From assembly GCF_025370785.1 (NCBI RefSeq), contig NZ_JAMXFA010000050.1, positions 1-43,194 on the forward strand: DNA of 43,194 nucleotides. Direction: 5' to 3'. Every line of letters starts with the position of its first letter. Positions within the stretch are counted from its first letter, which is position 1. The DNA is from Laspinema olomoucense D3b (GTDB lineage: Bacteria; Cyanobacteriota; Cyanobacteriia; Cyanobacteriales; Laspinemataceae). The position numbers were made by a program, and so were the translations under genes. Shown piece after piece: positions 8,540 through 18,307 of the stretch. The notes beneath the pieces are model-generated. The model worked only from the letters and a program-made list of their open reading frames with translations, searched no databases and was not told where the DNA came from.

Positions 8540-10459
8540 ATGAAGGGTTGGCAGAAATTCCAGGGACCAAGATTTTTTCGGGGACTGGGTGTGGCCCTTG
8601 GGGAGACACCTGTAACTCTACGGTTACGCCCCCAGGATCCAATGCGGGTGTTAAGGGTGGTGTTCGGGTTGATGCTGCCGCTGGGAATGATGGACTCGGC
8701 AGATGCCCAATCTACCTATACGGATCTTACGAACCATTGGGCACGGACTTGTATTGAAAACCTCGCAGAACGAGATATTCTCTCCGTGTTCTCCTCTGAG
8801 ACGTTTCGCCCGGAGGACCCGATCCAGCGGGTGGAGTTCGCCTCGGTGGTTCGCCAAGCGTTCCCGAATGTTGAACCTGTTCGGGATCCCGTTGAATTTA
8901 TTGATATTCCGACGGATTATTGGGGGCGGGAAATTGTCCAGGATGCTTACCGCCGAGGGTTTATCTCTCCTTATTCCGGGCGCACTTTTAACCCAACTCA
9001 GGTGATTCCCCGTTGGCAGGCGATCGCCTTGTTAACCACAGGTTTGCGCTACAAATCGCCGGAGGATGGGTTAGAGACGATCGAGGCATCTCTGGTGGAT
9101 TGGGAAGAGATTCCCGAATATGCCCGAGGGCCGATCGCCGCAGGGATTCAAAACCGTTTGGTGGTGAATTACCCCGATCCTCGGACTTTAAAACCCACGG
9201 AACCTATCTCCCGGGGTGAGTTGGCATCGATGATTTGTCAAGTCCAGGAAGATATTAGTGCCATTGCTTTAGTCCCACAACAGTATGTGGCGTCACCGGA
9301 GGCGATCGCCACCGCAGAAACACCAACCGCAGAAACACCAACCGCAGAAACACCAACCGCAGAAACACCAACCGCAGAAACACCACCTGTAGAAACACCA
9401 CCTGTAGAAACACCATCTGTAGAAACACCAACGGCAACGCCTCCAACCCCTCCGACGCCGATCGCTGCTGGGAATCAACGGTGGCAAACTGCTGTTTTGA
9501 CCAATGTTTTGAACTTCCAACCCACGGGAATCACCCCGGATTCCCAGGTAGAACAATGCGTCACCGATACCACCGGAACCCGGCAATGTGAGTCCATTTC
9601 CGCCTCAATGGATGCCTTGGAACTTGCCATTGATGGTCAAGGATTTATCATGGCAAGTGGACATCGCGGGGCGGATTTGGCCCCGATCAATCTCTGGGAC
9701 CTGAGAACGGGGGACCGGATTCGTACCCTAGAGGGACATCGGGGGAGAGTCGGGGCCTTGGCGATCGCCCCCAATGGACAACGGGCCATTAGTGGCGGTG
9801 GTGATGGAGAAATTAAGATTTGGGATGTCAGAACTGGGACTTTGACTCAAACCCTCACGGGACATACCAGCGAAGTGACAGGATTGGCGATCGCCCCGGA
9901 TGGGAATACCGCAATCAGCAGCAGTCGCGATCGCACCGTGAAACTCTGGGATTTGAATACGGGGGAAGTCTTGCGGACCCTGGAAAATCGCACAGCGGCG
10001 ATGTTGGATGTGGCGGTGAGTTCTGATGGTCGAATTGCCGCCAGCAGTAGTGAGGATGGACTGGTTCGCCTCTGGAATCTCCAAACTGGGGAGTTAATTC
10101 GGACTATTTCTGCGGATATTAAGGCCGTCAGAACCCTTGCTTTTAGTCCCAATGGTCAGACTTTGGCAACAGGTGGAGAGGGAACGATTCGCTTGTGGAA
10201 TATCGCCAATGGAGATTTACTGCGCACGATCGCCCGCAATCCAGAGGCGACCTTTTTTGAAGTCGCCTTTAGCAATGATGGGGAAACTCTGGTGGGAACG
10301 GTTCAAGAAGGGGACATCAATGCGATTCGGGTTTGGGATGTGAGAACCGGGGCGTTGTTGCACTTTTTCCCCACAGCGGCAGCGGCGATCGCCTTAACTC
10401 CTGATGGTCAAACGTTGGTGGGTGGGGGTTGGGATATTAAAATATGGCGGATGCCTTAA
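8540..10459 (+). CDS. Exported SLH-domain/WD40 seven-bladed propeller protein
   Basis: Unusual 639-residue fusion. A long basic N-region (1-35) leads to a hydrophobic segment and a likely signal peptidase site (SADA-QS, after about residue 56). Three S-layer homology domains follow (about 59-110, 118-172, 185-235: TDLTNHW..., FIDIPTDYWGREIVQDAYRRG, LKPTEPISRGELASM), then a TAETP/PVETP linker (258-297) and seven WD40 blades (ending INLWDL, IKIWDV, VKLWDL, VRLWNL, IRLWNI, IRVWDV, IKIWRM), one complete propeller. In cyanobacteria SLH domains usually bind peptidoglycan, suggesting a periplasmic or cell-wall protein. ATG 8540 follows TAGGAG by 8 bases; GTG 8537 and ATG 8642 (a tidier signal peptide) are alternatives. 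It overlaps or abuts the next gene. Function unknown. Confidence 0.85.
   Translation: MKGWQKFQGPRFFRGLGVALGETPVTLRLRPQDPMRVLRVVFGLMLPLGMMDSADAQSTYTDLTNHWARTCIENLAERDILSVFSSETFRPEDPIQRVEFASVVRQAFPNVEPVRDPVEFIDIPTDYWGREIVQDAYRRGFISPYSGRTFNPTQVIPRWQAIALLTTGLRYKSPEDGLETIEASLVDWEEIPEYARGPIAAGIQNRLVVNYPDPRTLKPTEPISRGELASMICQVQEDISAIALVPQQYVASPEAIATAETPTAETPTAETPTAETPTAETPPVETPPVETPSVETPTATPPTPPTPIAAGNQRWQTAVLTNVLNFQPTGITPDSQVEQCVTDTTGTRQCESISASMDALELAIDGQGFIMASGHRGADLAPINLWDLRTGDRIRTLEGHRGRVGALAIAPNGQRAISGGGDGEIKIWDVRTGTLTQTLTGHTSEVTGLAIAPDGNTAISSSRDRTVKLWDLNTGEVLRTLENRTAAMLDVAVSSDGRIAASSSEDGLVRLWNLQTGELIRTISADIKAVRTLAFSPNGQTLATGGEGTIRLWNIANGDLLRTIARNPEATFFEVAFSNDGETLVGTVQEGDINAIRVWDVRTGALLHFFPTAAAAIALTPDGQTLVGGGWDIKIWRMP
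9311..9430 (+). repeat. 15 bp in-frame minisatellite (TAETP linker)
   Basis: Eight head-to-tail 15 bp units: five identical ACCGCAGAAACACCA, two CCTGTAGAAACACCA and one TCTGTAGAAACACCA. They encode TAETP five times, PVETP twice and SVETP once. All units are in frame, so copy-number change would only lengthen or shorten the linker between the SLH and WD40 parts. Confidence 0.95.
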
Positions 10460-10470
10460 GGGATGGAAGA

Positions 10471-12063
10471 ATGAACCACGGATTTCACAGATTTTCACGG
10501 ATGGCGGGAATGATGGTGGGAATGGCGATCGCTTCTGGGGGATTGGGTCCGGTTCCGGTTTTGGGAAGATTTGAGGGGTGGGGGTTGCAGGCGTCGGCGT
10601 CGGATTCTTCGCTGTTTAATCCGCCTCTGGCAATTGAGGAGGTGACGGCGATCGCCAAGGATATGACGGTGTTTATTGCGGGTCCGACGTCGGGTTCGGG
10701 GGCGATCGTCCATCGTCAGGGGAATGTTTATACTGTTCTGACGACAAAGACGGTGGTTTCTGGGTCCGGTCCCTATCAAGTGGTGACCAGCAATGGCCGA
10801 CGGTATTCGGTTAGTCCTTCCGGGGTGATTATGCTGCCTCTGGTGGATTTAGCTGTCTTACAGTTTACCAGTTCTGAAACCTATCCGGTAGCGCAGTTGG
10901 CCGAACCCTCGGATTCGCAAATTTATCTCACCGTTGCCACCCAACCCCAGACGACGTTGTTCGCGGCGGGCAATTTAGTGTCTACGGCGGGAATGAATCT
11001 CTCGGATGGGTACGATTTGCTGTATAATAGTGCTTTGCAATCCGCTGGGAGTGGAGGTCCGGTGGTGGACCGCTGGGGTCGGTTGATTGGCATTCAGGGT
11101 CGGTTTAATCCGGAGTCGGTGACGGCAAGTTCGGCGATCGCGGTGAGTAATTTTTTGCGATTAGCGCCTACAGTGGGGTTAAATTTGGGATGGCGGGGTT
11201 CTCTCCTTTCTAATATGATTCAACCGGCAACCCAACCCCGGGCGATCGCCTTGAGTCCCGATGGCAGTCTCCTGGCAACCGATGGCGGATACAATCAAAT
11301 TCAGTTATGGGATTGGCAGTCAAGTCAGTTGATATATACCTTGTCGGGACATAATAGTGAGGTAAATTCCCTGGCGATTAGTCCGAATAAACAGATTTTA
11401 GTCAGTGGTGATCAACAGGGTCAGGCGATAATTTGGAATTTGCGAACGGGACAAATTGCCAATACCATCACGCGATCGCCTTCCAATCCGATTACCTCGG
11501 TGGCGATTACTGGCAATGGACAAACTTTAATTACCGGCAGTAATCAAGGGATTGAACTGTGGGATATCAACACCGGACGCTTGGTTTTGACCTTGCCTGA
11601 GTCCGGGGAGGCGAATGCGATCGCCATCAGTCCGGACAGTCGCACATTAGTTAGCGGTCATCTGGATAACACCGTGAAAGTGTGGAACTTGCTCAATGGT
11701 AACTTAGTGCATACCCTGGAAGCAGGAGAACCGGGATTTATTGTGGAATCTGTTGCTATCAGTCCCGATGGTCAAACCATTGCGGGGGGAACCTATCGAG
11801 AGATTCGACTCTGGAACCGGGAACGGGGGATTCGCCAGCGCACGATTGTCGCTCATTGTGATTTATGCTATGTGTATGATTTGGCCTTTACCCCGGAAGG
11901 AGAGGCGATCGTGTCTACCAGTGAAGATGGTACAAAAATCTGGAATATCGCCGAGGGAACTCTCCTGCGGACCATTGATGGGTCGGCGAAAACCTTGGCA
12001 TTAAGTGGCGATCGCACCCTGATTTTAGGCGGGGATACCTTGCGAATTTGGCAATTTCCCTAA
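10471..12063 (+). CDS. Exported trypsin-like (pseudo)protease with WD40 propeller
   Basis: About 530 residues: a hydrophobic N-terminal signal-like segment (MAGMMVGMAIASGG), a chymotrypsin-fold domain (about residues 45-235) and seven WD40 blades (IQLWDW, AIIWNL, IELWDI, VKVWNL, IRLWNR, TKIWNI, LRIWQF). The protease Asp (VDLAVLQF) and Ser (AGSGGPVVD, codon at 11050) are present, but the segment that normally carries the catalytic His reads VLTTKTVV, with Thr (codon at 10750) in that place. It is therefore probably inactive and may bind rather than cut. The start at 10471 follows AAGGGA; ATG 10444 overlaps the previous gene by 16 bases and ATG 10501 starts at the signal segment. The preceding stop is only 12 bases away, so the two genes look co-translated. 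Confidence 0.85.
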   Translation: MNHGFHRFSRMAGMMVGMAIASGGLGPVPVLGRFEGWGLQASASDSSLFNPPLAIEEVTAIAKDMTVFIAGPTSGSGAIVHRQGNVYTVLTTKTVVSGSGPYQVVTSNGRRYSVSPSGVIMLPLVDLAVLQFTSSETYPVAQLAEPSDSQIYLTVATQPQTTLFAAGNLVSTAGMNLSDGYDLLYNSALQSAGSGGPVVDRWGRLIGIQGRFNPESVTASSAIAVSNFLRLAPTVGLNLGWRGSLLSNMIQPATQPRAIALSPDGSLLATDGGYNQIQLWDWQSSQLIYTLSGHNSEVNSLAISPNKQILVSGDQQGQAIIWNLRTGQIANTITRSPSNPITSVAITGNGQTLITGSNQGIELWDINTGRLVLTLPESGEANAIAISPDSRTLVSGHLDNTVKVWNLLNGNLVHTLEAGEPGFIVESVAISPDGQTIAGGTYREIRLWNRERGIRQRTIVAHCDLCYVYDLAFTPEGEAIVSTSEDGTKIWNIAEGTLLRTIDGSAKTLALSGDRTLILGGDTLRIWQFP

Positions 12064-12129
12064 TAAAAATACCGATTGATTCAAGGTTAAAAACTTCCAC
12101 CCATTTCTAGTAATCCCAGGAAAATTGAC

Positions 12130-12666
12130 ATGACTTTGGAAGAGTATTTCGCAGGAGAAGAAATCAGCCCCATTCGTCGCGAATACATTCGTGGGGAAGT
12201 CTATCCCATGTCAGCATCTACCCCAGCTCATAACATGATTACCTTGAACTTGGCAACCCTCCTCAGAAAGCAGGTCCGAGGAACGGAATGTCATGCCTTG
12301 GTGCAAGATATCAAAGTTAGAATAGACCCGGTAGATGTTTTCTATTATCCTGATTTAACCGTGACTTGTGACCCCCGGGACTGCCCTTTAACTGACTCCT
12401 TTATTCGCTACCCCTGCTTAATTGTAGAAGTGCTATCTAAGTCTACTGAAGCATTCGACCGAGGAGATAAATTTGCCGATTATCGACAAATTGAAAGTTT
12501 AAAAGAATATATTTTAATCAATCAAAATCGCTCCAGGGTAGAGCTTTTTCGGCGCAATGAAAGGGGACGATGGGAATTATATAGTTATCAGGGTAAAGAC
12601 CAAATCCAGTTAACTAGCCTGAATCTGCGAATTGATATGGCCACCCTTTATGAGGATGTTTGGTAA
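12130..12666 (+). CDS. Uma2 family (DUF820) putative endonuclease
   Basis: Compact 178-residue Uma2 protein: MTLEEYFAGEE, IRREYIRGEVYPMSAST, HNMITLNLATLLR, then VFYYPDLTVTCDP (PD element) and CLIVEVLSKSTEAFDRGDK (acidic strand), followed by YRQIESLKEYILINQ and a terminal YEDVW. It resembles the copy at 20423-21031 far more than the one at 4053-4832. AGGAAAA lies 8 bases before the ATG. Transposition-associated or nuclease roles have been suggested for the family from fold alone; nothing in the context refines this. Confidence 0.85.
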   Translation: MTLEEYFAGEEISPIRREYIRGEVYPMSASTPAHNMITLNLATLLRKQVRGTECHALVQDIKVRIDPVDVFYYPDLTVTCDPRDCPLTDSFIRYPCLIVEVLSKSTEAFDRGDKFADYRQIESLKEYILINQNRSRVELFRRNERGRWELYSYQGKDQIQLTSLNLRIDMATLYEDVW

Positions 12667-12677
12667 TAGCATCAATG

Positions 12678-13247
12678 TTACTGTCCCGAATGGTGTCGGC
12701 GACGCCAACCCCGGTGAAGAGTCCGCCAACGGCGAATCAGTTTAATTCCTAAAAAGTAGCTTAAAAATGCACTCAGAGTCGCCATCACCAGACAGCCTAC
12801 GAAGAGAATAAATACAAAGTCCGCCCCAACTTCAAGTAAGGCTGTCGTGGACTTTAGGCGTTCCATATCAAAAACTTCATGAGATTGCAGCAGCCATTGA
12901 CCCACCTGAAAATTGAGCAAAAATATCGGTCCAGAGGTTAAGGGATTGCTGATCCAGGTTCCCACGACAGCCATCCATTTATTACCACGCAACAGCATGG
13001 CTAAAGCCACCCCGAGAATCGTTTGCACTCCAAATAAAGGGAACAATCCAGCAAATACCCCCGCTGCCAACCCTCTAGCGAGGAATTCCGGAGTGCCCTT
13101 TTGCCGGACTAAACGCCAGAAATAGTAACGCCAGAAACGATGCCATCGACTCTGGGGACGTTTAGGTTTAAACAACAGAGAATCTGAACGGAAGCGATTG
13201 ATTCGGGTCCTGTGGGAGTGAAGATGCAAAGGCTGTTTATCTAACAT
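12678..13247 (-). CDS. DUF2062 membrane protein
   Basis: This 189-residue protein has the DUF2062 signature: a basic N-terminus (RHRFWRYYFWRLVRQKGTPE), then ARGLAAGVFAGLFPLFGVQT, LAMLLRGNKWMAVVGTW, and the family hallmark SNPLTSGPIFLLNFQVGQWL. A third hydrophobic segment (FVFILFVGCLVMATLSAFLS) is followed by a basic C-terminus. The hydrophobic segments predict an inner-membrane protein of three or four spans. Function is unknown for the family. It ends 11 bases from the stop of the convergent Uma2 gene. Confidence 0.85.
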   Translation of the reverse strand: MLDKQPLHLHSHRTRINRFRSDSLLFKPKRPQSRWHRFWRYYFWRLVRQKGTPEFLARGLAAGVFAGLFPLFGVQTILGVALAMLLRGNKWMAVVGTWISNPLTSGPIFLLNFQVGQWLLQSHEVFDMERLKSTTALLEVGADFVFILFVGCLVMATLSAFLSYFLGIKLIRRWRTLHRGWRRRHHSGQ

Positions 13248-13420
13248 TGTTTTACCTAGAATAATGGACTAAGTTGTGTAATGGGATTGTCCCCTGAGAA
13301 TTTTATAAATGAGTCTTTAGCTTGAGATTATGACGGATATTTTAGCCTAATTTCCTCGTCCTAGGGGGGAGATTGACGATCGCGAGGGATAATAAAGTAG
13401 TAGTCATAAGGTATGAAATC

Positions 13421-14803
13421 ATGGATCGGGTGACTCAACGGGAGACGATAGCGGCGATCGCCACAGCGATTGTCCCACAGCAAGGGAGTATCGGGATTGT
13501 GCGCCTGTCGGGATCTCAGGCAGTGGCGATCGCCCAAACCCTCTTTCATGCGCCCGGATCCCAACCCTGGGAAACCCACCGCATCCTCTATGGGACGATT
13601 CGTCACCCCAAAACCCAGCAAATCGTCGATGAAGCCCTCTTGTTGCTGATGAAATCCCCCCGGTCCTTCACCCGCGAGGATGTGGTCGAATTTCATTGTC
13701 ATGGTGGCATCATTCCGGTTCAACAAGTCTTACAACTCTGTTTAGAACTCGGGGCTAGATTAGCACAACCGGGAGAATTTACCCTCCGGGCATTTTTAAA
13801 TGGACGATTAGACTTAACCCAAGCCGAAAGTGTGGCAGATTTAGTCGGTGCCCAATCTCCCGCTGCATCTCAAGCGGCTTTAGCAGGATTGCAAGGTAAA
13901 TTAGCCCATCCCATTCGCCAATTACGCACCCAATGTTTAGATATTCTGGCAGAAATTGAAGCCCGCATCGATTTTGAAGAAGATTTACCCCCGTTGAATG
14001 AACCGGAAATCATTCAATCTATTCAAGGAATTATTAAAGAAGTGGAGAAAATTTTAGGAACCGCCAGTCAAGGGGAACTGTTGAGGATGGGATTAAAAGT
14101 TGCCATTGTCGGGCGTCCTAATGTGGGGAAATCGAGTTTATTGAATGCTTGGAGTCGTAGCGATCGCGCCATTGTGACAAACCTCCCGGGTACGACGCGA
14201 GATGTTGTGGAATCCCAGTTAGTTGTCCAGGGAATTCCAGTCCAGGTCCTCGATACCGCAGGCATTCGCGCCACCGAAGACACGGTGGAAAAAATCGGCG
14301 TTGAGCGATCGCGACAGGCTGCCCAATCTGCCGATTTAGTCTTATTAACCCTCGATGCCCAAGCCGGTTGGACTCCAGACGAACAGGAGATTTATCAACA
14401 AGTTAACCATAAACCCATTATCGTCATTTTCAATAAAATTGATTTAGTTGAACACATTCCCCCCTTACCTCCCCTAGAAAATATCCGCCAAACCGTTAAA
14501 ACCGCTGCCGCCCATCAACAAGGTATCGAAGCCTTAGAAACCGCCATTTTAAACGCAGTTAATGCCGGAAATTTGCAAGCAGAAAATCTGGATTTTGCCA
14601 TTAATCAACGCCAAGCCGCTGCCTTAACCCGCGCGCAAACCGCTTTAGAACAAGTCCAAACCACCATTGACCAACTGTTACCCCTAGATTTCTGGACCAT
14701 CGACCTCCGAGGCGCAATTCAAGCATTAGGAGAAATCACCGGAGAAGAGGTGACCGAATCTGTTTTAGACCGAATTTTCAGCCGGTTTTGTATTGGTAAA
14801 TAA
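13421..14803 (+). CDS. mnmE: tRNA modification GTPase MnmE
   Basis: With MnmG it installs the carboxymethylaminomethyl group on wobble uridine 34 of certain tRNAs, in the cytosol. The N-terminal formyl-THF-binding domain is marked by [11 protein letters not shown] and VEFHCHGG, and the helical domain is split by a G domain with G1 GRPNVGKSS, the G2 region [10 protein letters not shown]3 DTAG and G4 NKID. The protein ends with the invariant FCIGK containing the catalytic Cys. ATG 13421 has AAGGT 8 bases upstream and gives the family N-terminus; an upstream in-frame TTG at 13373 would add 16 unrelated residues. Length is 460 residues, as expected. Confidence 0.96.
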   Translation: MDRVTQRETIAAIATAIVPQQGSIGIVRLSGSQAVAIAQTLFHAPGSQPWETHRILYGTIRHPKTQQIVDEALLLLMKSPRSFTREDVVEFHCHGGIIPVQQVLQLCLELGARLAQPGEFTLRAFLNGRLDLTQAESVADLVGAQSPAASQAALAGLQGKLAHPIRQLRTQCLDILAEIEARIDFEEDLPPLNEPEIIQSIQGIIKEVEKILGTASQGELLRMGLKVAIVGRPNVGKSSLLNAWSRSDRAIVTNLPGTTRDVVESQLVVQGIPVQVLDTAGIRATEDTVEKIGVERSRQAAQSADLVLLTLDAQAGWTPDEQEIYQQVNHKPIIVIFNKIDLVEHIPPLPPLENIRQTVKTAAAHQQGIEALETAILNAVNAGNLQAENLDFAINQRQAAALTRAQTALEQVQTTIDQLLPLDFWTIDLRGAIQALGEITGEEVTESVLDRIFSRFCIGK

Positions 14804-14811
14804 ATTAGACC

Positions 14812-15092
14812 TGCCCACACCCTAAAGGGTCTGGCTCCACGAACAAAGCCCGCCTGCGCGGGCTAAACATAGCTATAAACTTAACCATTTCCGGGGTTGA
14901 AAGTTGCACCCTGAAGGGTGAGGCTACCCGAACAAAGCCCGCCTACGCGGGCTAAAAGAAATCTTTAAATTTAAACGGTAAATAATGTAGAGGCGATTCG
15001 CGAATCGCCTCTACATTATTTAGCATTGTTATTATGCTCTTAGCCTGCGTAGGCAGGCTTTGTCTGTGTAGTCAGACCCTTTAGGGTGCGGG
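14812..15092. repeat. Composite repeat: two direct 'A' repeats, palindrome, inverted 'A' repeat
   Basis: Repeat A is about 53 bp with two hairpins: ACCCTTAAGGGT-like, then AGCCCGCCTGCGCGGGCT. It occurs at 14812-14866 and 14905-14956 on the plus strand and inverted at 15041-15092. A 44 bp perfect palindrome (14979-15022) lies between the direct and inverted copies. The block fills the whole spacer between convergent mnmE and the kinase/phosphatase gene, so it could fold into a large bidirectional stop structure. It holds no gene. Confidence 0.85.
14979..15022. repeat. 44 bp perfect palindrome
   Basis: Centred between 15000 and 15001, each half reads TAAATAATGTAGAGGCGATT outward-in, followed by CG, and the other half is its exact reverse complement with no loop. 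A related palindrome (core GTAGGGGCAATTC) is at 32923-32954. Confidence 0.95.
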
Positions 15093-15103
15093 AATTTTTA
15101 CCC

Positions 15104-18016
15104 TTATTTCTGCTTCAAAACCAACAAAGTAATATCATCATAAACCTTTTGTTCCCCCATAAATTTCCGGACATCTGCTAAAATAACCTCAAGAATTTCT
15201 GTAGCCGATCGCCCTTGTTGTTGACCCGCCAGTTCCGTCAGGCGGTGTAACCCATATTGCACTCCCTCGATATTTTCTGCTTCGGTAATCCCATCGGTAT
15301 AGACGATCGCCACATCATTGGGGTTTAATTCAATCACCATTTCAGCCACAAACTCTCCAATATCTTCCACTAACCCCACAGGAAAGCCTAAATCAACCGT
15401 ATCGATTAACTCCACTTGACCCCCGGACCGCACTAGGATAATATCTTCATGTTGTCCACTGACCACCAGTTGGCCCTGGTGATAATCTAGTAACATCAGG
15501 GACATATTTTTTTCGGACTTCATCCGTTGCAAATTGCCATAGACGGCTAAATTGAGGAGGGTCAAAAAATGCACCGAATTGCGAATATCACTTTGGAGGA
15601 GAGTGCGGACAGCCATTTGCACCATAATCATTAATACCCCGCTTTCTAACCCATGTCCCGTCACATCTCCAATGCCAATTTTTACCCCACCTTGATGTTT
15701 AATCACATCATAGTAATCTCCCCCCACTTCCGTTGCGGGTTCCATAAAAGCGGCAATCTCTAAATCCTCAATCAATTGCAACTCTTCGGCACTGGGTAAG
15801 AGCATTTGTTGCTGCTGACGAGTGACTTCTAATTCCGCCACCAATCGGACATTTTCATTTTTCAGGCGAAGTAGATTCAAATGGGTTTTAATCCGGGCTA
15901 ATAATTCATCTTTTTCTACAGGTTTTGTTAGATAATCATTAGCACCTGCCTCAAATCCTGCCACTAAGTCGGACAATTGATTTTTAGCGGTTAATAATAA
16001 TACCGGGAGTTCCGATGCGTGCCAGGTTTCGCGAATTTTTTGGGTGACTTCATATCCGGTCATTTTTGGCATCATTACATCGAGCAAAACTAGGTCGGGT
16101 TTAAAGCCTTTATTGAGGATTTCTAAGGCATCGATGCCATTTTTAGCTTGAATTAGGGTATAATTTTGCAAGGAGAGCATATTGACCAAAACCTGGAGGT
16201 TAATGGGTTCATCATCTACAATTAACAGTTTGGCTGACCCGTGATGAGAGGCAATCACCCGAGGTTCCAAGGGTTCGGGGTTTAAATCCGCTGTAACAAA
16301 CTGTTTGAGTAAGGGCAAAGTTTCCGAGGGATTTTCGGCTTTTTCTCCCGAAAGGGGCAAAGTAAAGCTGAATTTTGACCCTTCTCCCAGGCGAGATTTC
16401 ACCCCAATTTGGCCGCCATGTAATTCAACTAATTGTTTGGCGATCGCCAATCCCACTCCCGTTCCCCCATACAGTCTCCCCGTAGACCCTTCTGCTTGTT
16501 CAAAAGATTCAAAAATTCGCTCTAATTTATCCTCAGCAATCCCAATCCCTGTATCGGTAATGGTAATTTCAACTTGAGAAAACGAGGAAAGGTTTTCCAA
16601 AGAATTATCCCCCGATAGTCGCTGGGCAGAAATTTCTATTGTTCCAGTTTCGGTGAATTTAATAGCATTTCCTATCAAATTATGGAGAATTTGTTGCAAG
16701 CGATTTTCATCCGCTGTAACCGCTGGTAAATCTAAGGAAATATTATTCACCAATCTCAGGTTTTTATGTCCGACTAAGGGTAAACTGAGGGTCAACACAA
16801 TTTCCACCAAGGATCGCAAGTCTATGGGTTTGAGTTGTAAGTCTAGGGTTTTGTGTTTGAGTTTGGAAAAGTCCAGCAAATCATTGACTAAATTCGATAA
16901 CCGACGACCACTTGAGGAAATCATCGCTAAATTGGCGCGAGTGGTCAGGGGTAATTCTCCCGTTGCACCATCAATCAGGGATTCGGCAATGCCAATAATG
17001 CCATTAAGCGGCGTTCGCAACTCATGGGATGTATTCGCTAGAAATTCATCTTTGAGGCGATCGAGATGTTGTAATTGAATATTAGCCGTTTCCAGTCGTT
17101 GCTTTGCTTGTTCATTTTCACAAATCACCGCCGACAGGGTTAACGTTGTCAGGGAAAAGACCCCCACAAAAGATTGTAACAGGATTAACGATTCCGTGAG
17201 ATTTGTGCGGATAAAAGGTCCCGAATCATTGGCAGTGGCAAAAATGGCCATCACTGACCCAATTAATAATAACAAAGTTGCTGCCCATTGTCCAAACCGA
17301 AAGACCACCCAGACCAATAAAGGCAACAACATATATTCGATAGGGTAGCCTTTAATGAAAGTAATTTGACAAATTACCAGGGTGATAAATACAAAAACCA
17401 TCCCTTCCATCCATCGTTGTTTCACTTTTTGGCAAAACTCGTTAAATCCCTGCCCGAAGACTAACAAAACCGGGGCAAAAACCAGGATTCCTACCACATC
17501 TCCTATCCACCAAGTACCCCAGAGGCCGAGATAAGTGTCCCAAGAAATTCGACCGACTAGCAAAATCGTGGTCACTCCAAAAGTTGCACTGAATATGGGG
17601 CTAATTAATCCCGCAAAGACTACAAAATAGATGACATCTTTACCTCGGGAAAATAGCCTAAAATTCACTGAAAATTTATGGATAAAATAGGCGGCAGATA
17701 GGGTTTCTAGGGTGTTGCCGAGGGTAAAGCTAAAATTCATCACTAGATCCGCAAAGCCCCAAGCGGTCTGATTAAAATTGACAATGAGATTTCCTATAAA
17801 CACCCCAATTGCAATTGGGTATCCCATTAATAAAACTGAGGCTAAAGCAATCCCCGACCCCGGCCAGACCGGGCTTCCACCTTCTGGGAGGGCTAGGAAG
17901 ACTGCCCCCACCTCAGAAATTAGAAAATAGGTGACTGCCACGATGAGGATTTGGACGAAGGTTGTCTCCCTTTTGGTTAAGGATGCCGACACTTTTATTC
18001 CTGAATTTGATATCAT
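15104..18016 (-). CDS. MASE1 sensor histidine kinase-receiver-PP2C (SpoIIE) phosphatase
   Basis: 970-residue signalling protein in one chain. Residues about 20-300 are an eight-or-more-span MASE1 membrane sensor ([22 protein letters not shown]). HisKA has the phospho-acceptor H331 in [11 protein letters not shown]. The HATPase domain shows N446/N450 ([11 protein letters not shown]), DTGIGI (488-493) and [10 protein letters not shown] receiver (about 596-710) carries acidic DDE, D646 and K698. A short coiled linker leads to a SpoIIE-type PP2C phosphatase (about 750-968) with metal ligands GGDYYD, GDVTGHG, YTDGITE and DDITLL. The usual phosphorelay plus partner-switch output are therefore joined. 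No anti-sigma or STAS partner lies nearby. The first ATG is used. Confidence 0.93.
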   Translation of the reverse strand: MISNSGIKVSASLTKRETTFVQILIVAVTYFLISEVGAVFLALPEGGSPVWPGSGIALASVLLMGYPIAIGVFIGNLIVNFNQTAWGFADLVMNFSFTLGNTLETLSAAYFIHKFSVNFRLFSRGKDVIYFVVFAGLISPIFSATFGVTTILLVGRISWDTYLGLWGTWWIGDVVGILVFAPVLLVFGQGFNEFCQKVKQRWMEGMVFVFITLVICQITFIKGYPIEYMLLPLLVWVVFRFGQWAATLLLLIGSVMAIFATANDSGPFIRTNLTESLILLQSFVGVFSLTTLTLSAVICENEQAKQRLETANIQLQHLDRLKDEFLANTSHELRTPLNGIIGIAESLIDGATGELPLTTRANLAMISSSGRRLSNLVNDLLDFSKLKHKTLDLQLKPIDLRSLVEIVLTLSLPLVGHKNLRLVNNISLDLPAVTADENRLQQILHNLIGNAIKFTETGTIEISAQRLSGDNSLENLSSFSQVEITITDTGIGIAEDKLERIFESFEQAEGSTGRLYGGTGVGLAIAKQLVELHGGQIGVKSRLGEGSKFSFTLPLSGEKAENPSETLPLLKQFVTADLNPEPLEPRVIASHHGSAKLLIVDDEPINLQVLVNMLSLQNYTLIQAKNGIDALEILNKGFKPDLVLLDVMMPKMTGYEVTQKIRETWHASELPVLLLTAKNQLSDLVAGFEAGANDYLTKPVEKDELLARIKTHLNLLRLKNENVRLVAELEVTRQQQQMLLPSAEELQLIEDLEIAAFMEPATEVGGDYYDVIKHQGGVKIGIGDVTGHGLESGVLMIMVQMAVRTLLQSDIRNSVHFLTLLNLAVYGNLQRMKSEKNMSLMLLDYHQGQLVVSGQHEDIILVRSGGQVELIDTVDLGFPVGLVEDIGEFVAEMVIELNPNDVAIVYTDGITEAENIEGVQYGLHRLTELAGQQQGRSATEILEVILADVRKFMGEQKVYDDITLLVLKQK

Positions 18017-18246
18017 AATTCCTACCGGGTTAAAAAGTAGCAGAACGATAGAATAGCTACGGGATTGAGACGGAATGAAGTAACCTGAAAATTTATGGGT
18101 AAAATCTGAACCTATTAACCAGTCAGATGATTATGAATTGCGGATTGAGAAATTCTCTACCTCTGAGCCAAAAAAACCCGGTTTCTCACCCTGACTGTAC
18201 CGATGTCCGAGGAAACCATCTCGGGGGACTTGCTTTCCCTCTAATG

Positions 18247-18287
18247 CTGATTTTTGTCGGGTCGTGAATTTCCCCGACAAAAATCAG
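18247..18287. repeat. 15 bp perfect hairpin downstream of the DUF2470 gene
   Basis: CTGATTTTTGTCGGG (18247-18261) pairs exactly with CCCGACAAAAATCAG (18273-18287) around 11 bases, 20 bases beyond the stop at 18308. Neither strand shows a clear T-run after the stem, so it may stabilise a 3' end rather than act as a textbook terminator. An AAACCCGGTTTCT repeat lies nearby at 18175. Confidence 0.8.
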
Positions 18288-18307
18288 AAAAAATCACCGT
18301 TTTTCTG

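Noticed and set aside
8416-8757. 113-residue ORF overlapping the SLH-WD40 gene start
   Set aside because: Out of frame with the SLH coding sequence and lacking any domain.
9255-9586. Minus-strand ORFs with repeated VFLR/WCFCG units
   Set aside because: Antisense reading of the TAETP minisatellite.
16305-17078. Plus-strand ORFs of 90 and 141 residues
   Set aside because: They oppose the conserved HATPase and HisKA domains of the kinase gene.
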